This document shows positions 5,328 through 5,863 of a stretch of 5,863 nucleotides of DNA, in pieces. Both the position numbers and the translations under genes were made by a program. Each line of letters begins with the position of its first letter. Positions within the stretch are counted from its first letter, which is position 1. The notes under the pieces were generated by a model. It was not told the DNA's origin. It did no database searches and saw only the letters and a list, made by a program, of their open reading frames with translations. Source of the stretch: Oscillospiraceae bacterium (GTDB lineage Bacteria > Bacillota > Clostridia > Oscillospirales > Ruminococcaceae); contig JAFPPJ010000391.1 in the NCBI GenBank assembly GCA_017410745.1, positions 1-5,863 on the forward strand. The letters are read 5' to 3'.

Positions 5328-5863
5328 ATGGAGAAGATATGCAGATACGGGTGGGCGGCGCTTGCAGCCGCAATGGCAGGGGATATCCTCGTATCGTGGA
5401 TACTGCCGCTGCTCTGTGACGGGTGCAGCCTGAAAATGTCGGTAAGTGCGCTGGGCAGCCCGCAAAGCCCCGTAAGGCTCCCGTTCAATATATGGATGCT
5501 CGCAGAGGGGCTGCTGTTTATATATGCGCTCCCTGAGGTATATTCCCGCTATCGTGAGATATCCGTCGTACCCGCGCGGATCATGGCAGCATGCATCTCG
5601 GTATTTGCGGTGGGGGCGTGCATCTTCACCTGCTTTTTCAGCGTGAATGAGACAAAGGATATAGTCACTCCCGCATCCGTGATACACGGCATCGGTTCTG
5701 CACTTGGCTTTATGGCATTCCTTGCAGTGCCGCTGCTCGTGTCGATGCTGTCATACAAGGGCGGCGAAAGGGGCATAGGTCTGCTCGCTGCCGTGTCCTT
5801 CGTGATGGCTTTTCTGTGCTTCGTGCTGTTTATTATGTCGGATAAGGAGAGCTTTGCGGGCAC
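5328..5863 (+). CDS. Multi-pass membrane protein, DUF998-like (3' partial)
   Basis: An open frame of 178 codons runs from ATG 5328 off the right edge with no stop. GAGG at 5319-5322 provides a ribosome binding site 5 nt before the ATG. The product is strongly hydrophobic with five visible membrane segments (about 8-30, 53-70, 82-104, 117-140 and 149-171) and would fit a six-helix protein of about 200 residues. The stretch ALGSPQSPVRLPFNIWMLAEG (41-61, split as ALGSPQSPV and RLPFNIWMLAEG) and the later IHGIGSALGFMA (119-130) resemble the DUF998 membrane family; the match is from memory of family patterns. No catalytic motif is seen and no function is assigned. The gene starts 65 nt after the regulator on the same strand with no convincing + strand terminator between, so it is probably the third gene of the operon. 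Confidence 0.75.
   Translation, partial: MEKICRYGWAALAAAMAGDILVSWILPLLCDGCSLKMSVSALGSPQSPVRLPFNIWMLAEGLLFIYALPEVYSRYREISVVPARIMAACISVFAVGACIFTCFFSVNETKDIVTPASVIHGIGSALGFMAFLAVPLLVSMLSYKGGERGIGLLAAVSFVMAFLCFVLFIMSDKESFAG

Noticed and set aside
4917..5687. Antisense open frame (256 codons) across the regulator and the last gene
   Set aside because: It runs through the reverse of the clear XRE-AbrB protein, the plus-strand terminator-like gap and the membrane protein; its product has no domain and odd composition.

Overview
The window looks like a fragment of a Gram-positive gut or rumen fibre degrader, most likely a Ruminococcus-like member of the Clostridia (Oscillospiraceae). This is inferred from the family resemblance of the lipid-anchored GH5 cellulase with its C-terminal accessory domain, from the cre-type operator in front of it, from the CarB sequence, and from the moderately high GC content with strong AGGAG-type ribosome binding sites. 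Species cannot be fixed from the sequence alone.

Layout, all genes on the + strand: (1) 2-1663, the C-terminal half of carB, the carbamoyl-phosphate synthase large subunit, cut by the left edge. (2) 1664-1731, a short intergenic region with a perfect 12-bp hairpin and a full match to the CcpA/LacI-type cre consensus just before the next ribosome binding site. (3) 1732-3594, a secreted lipoprotein: Cys20 lipobox, acidic Ser/Thr/Glu/Gln linker, GH5 catalytic domain and an unassigned C-terminal domain, followed by a UUCG-capped terminator. (4) 3622-3746, a 95-bp nested, symmetrical inverted repeat containing a near-consensus sigma-A promoter (TGGACA, 17 bp, TATAAT). (5) A likely three-gene operon: an acyltransferase-3 membrane protein (3747-4844), an XRE helix-turn-helix/AbrB fusion regulator overlapping it by 11 nt (4834-5262), and a multi-pass membrane protein resembling DUF998 (from 5328 to beyond the right edge).

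How the parts may work together: carB is pyrimidine/arginine housekeeping and is probably unrelated to its neighbours. The cellulase appears to be its own unit, flanked by hairpins and probably under carbon-catabolite or sugar-responsive control. The last three genes look like a co-transcribed cell-envelope module with its own DNA-binding protein. The inverted-repeat promoter ahead of them is an obvious candidate target for that regulator, though nothing in the sequence proves it. No rRNA, tRNA, CRISPR array, transposase gene or prophage gene is seen.
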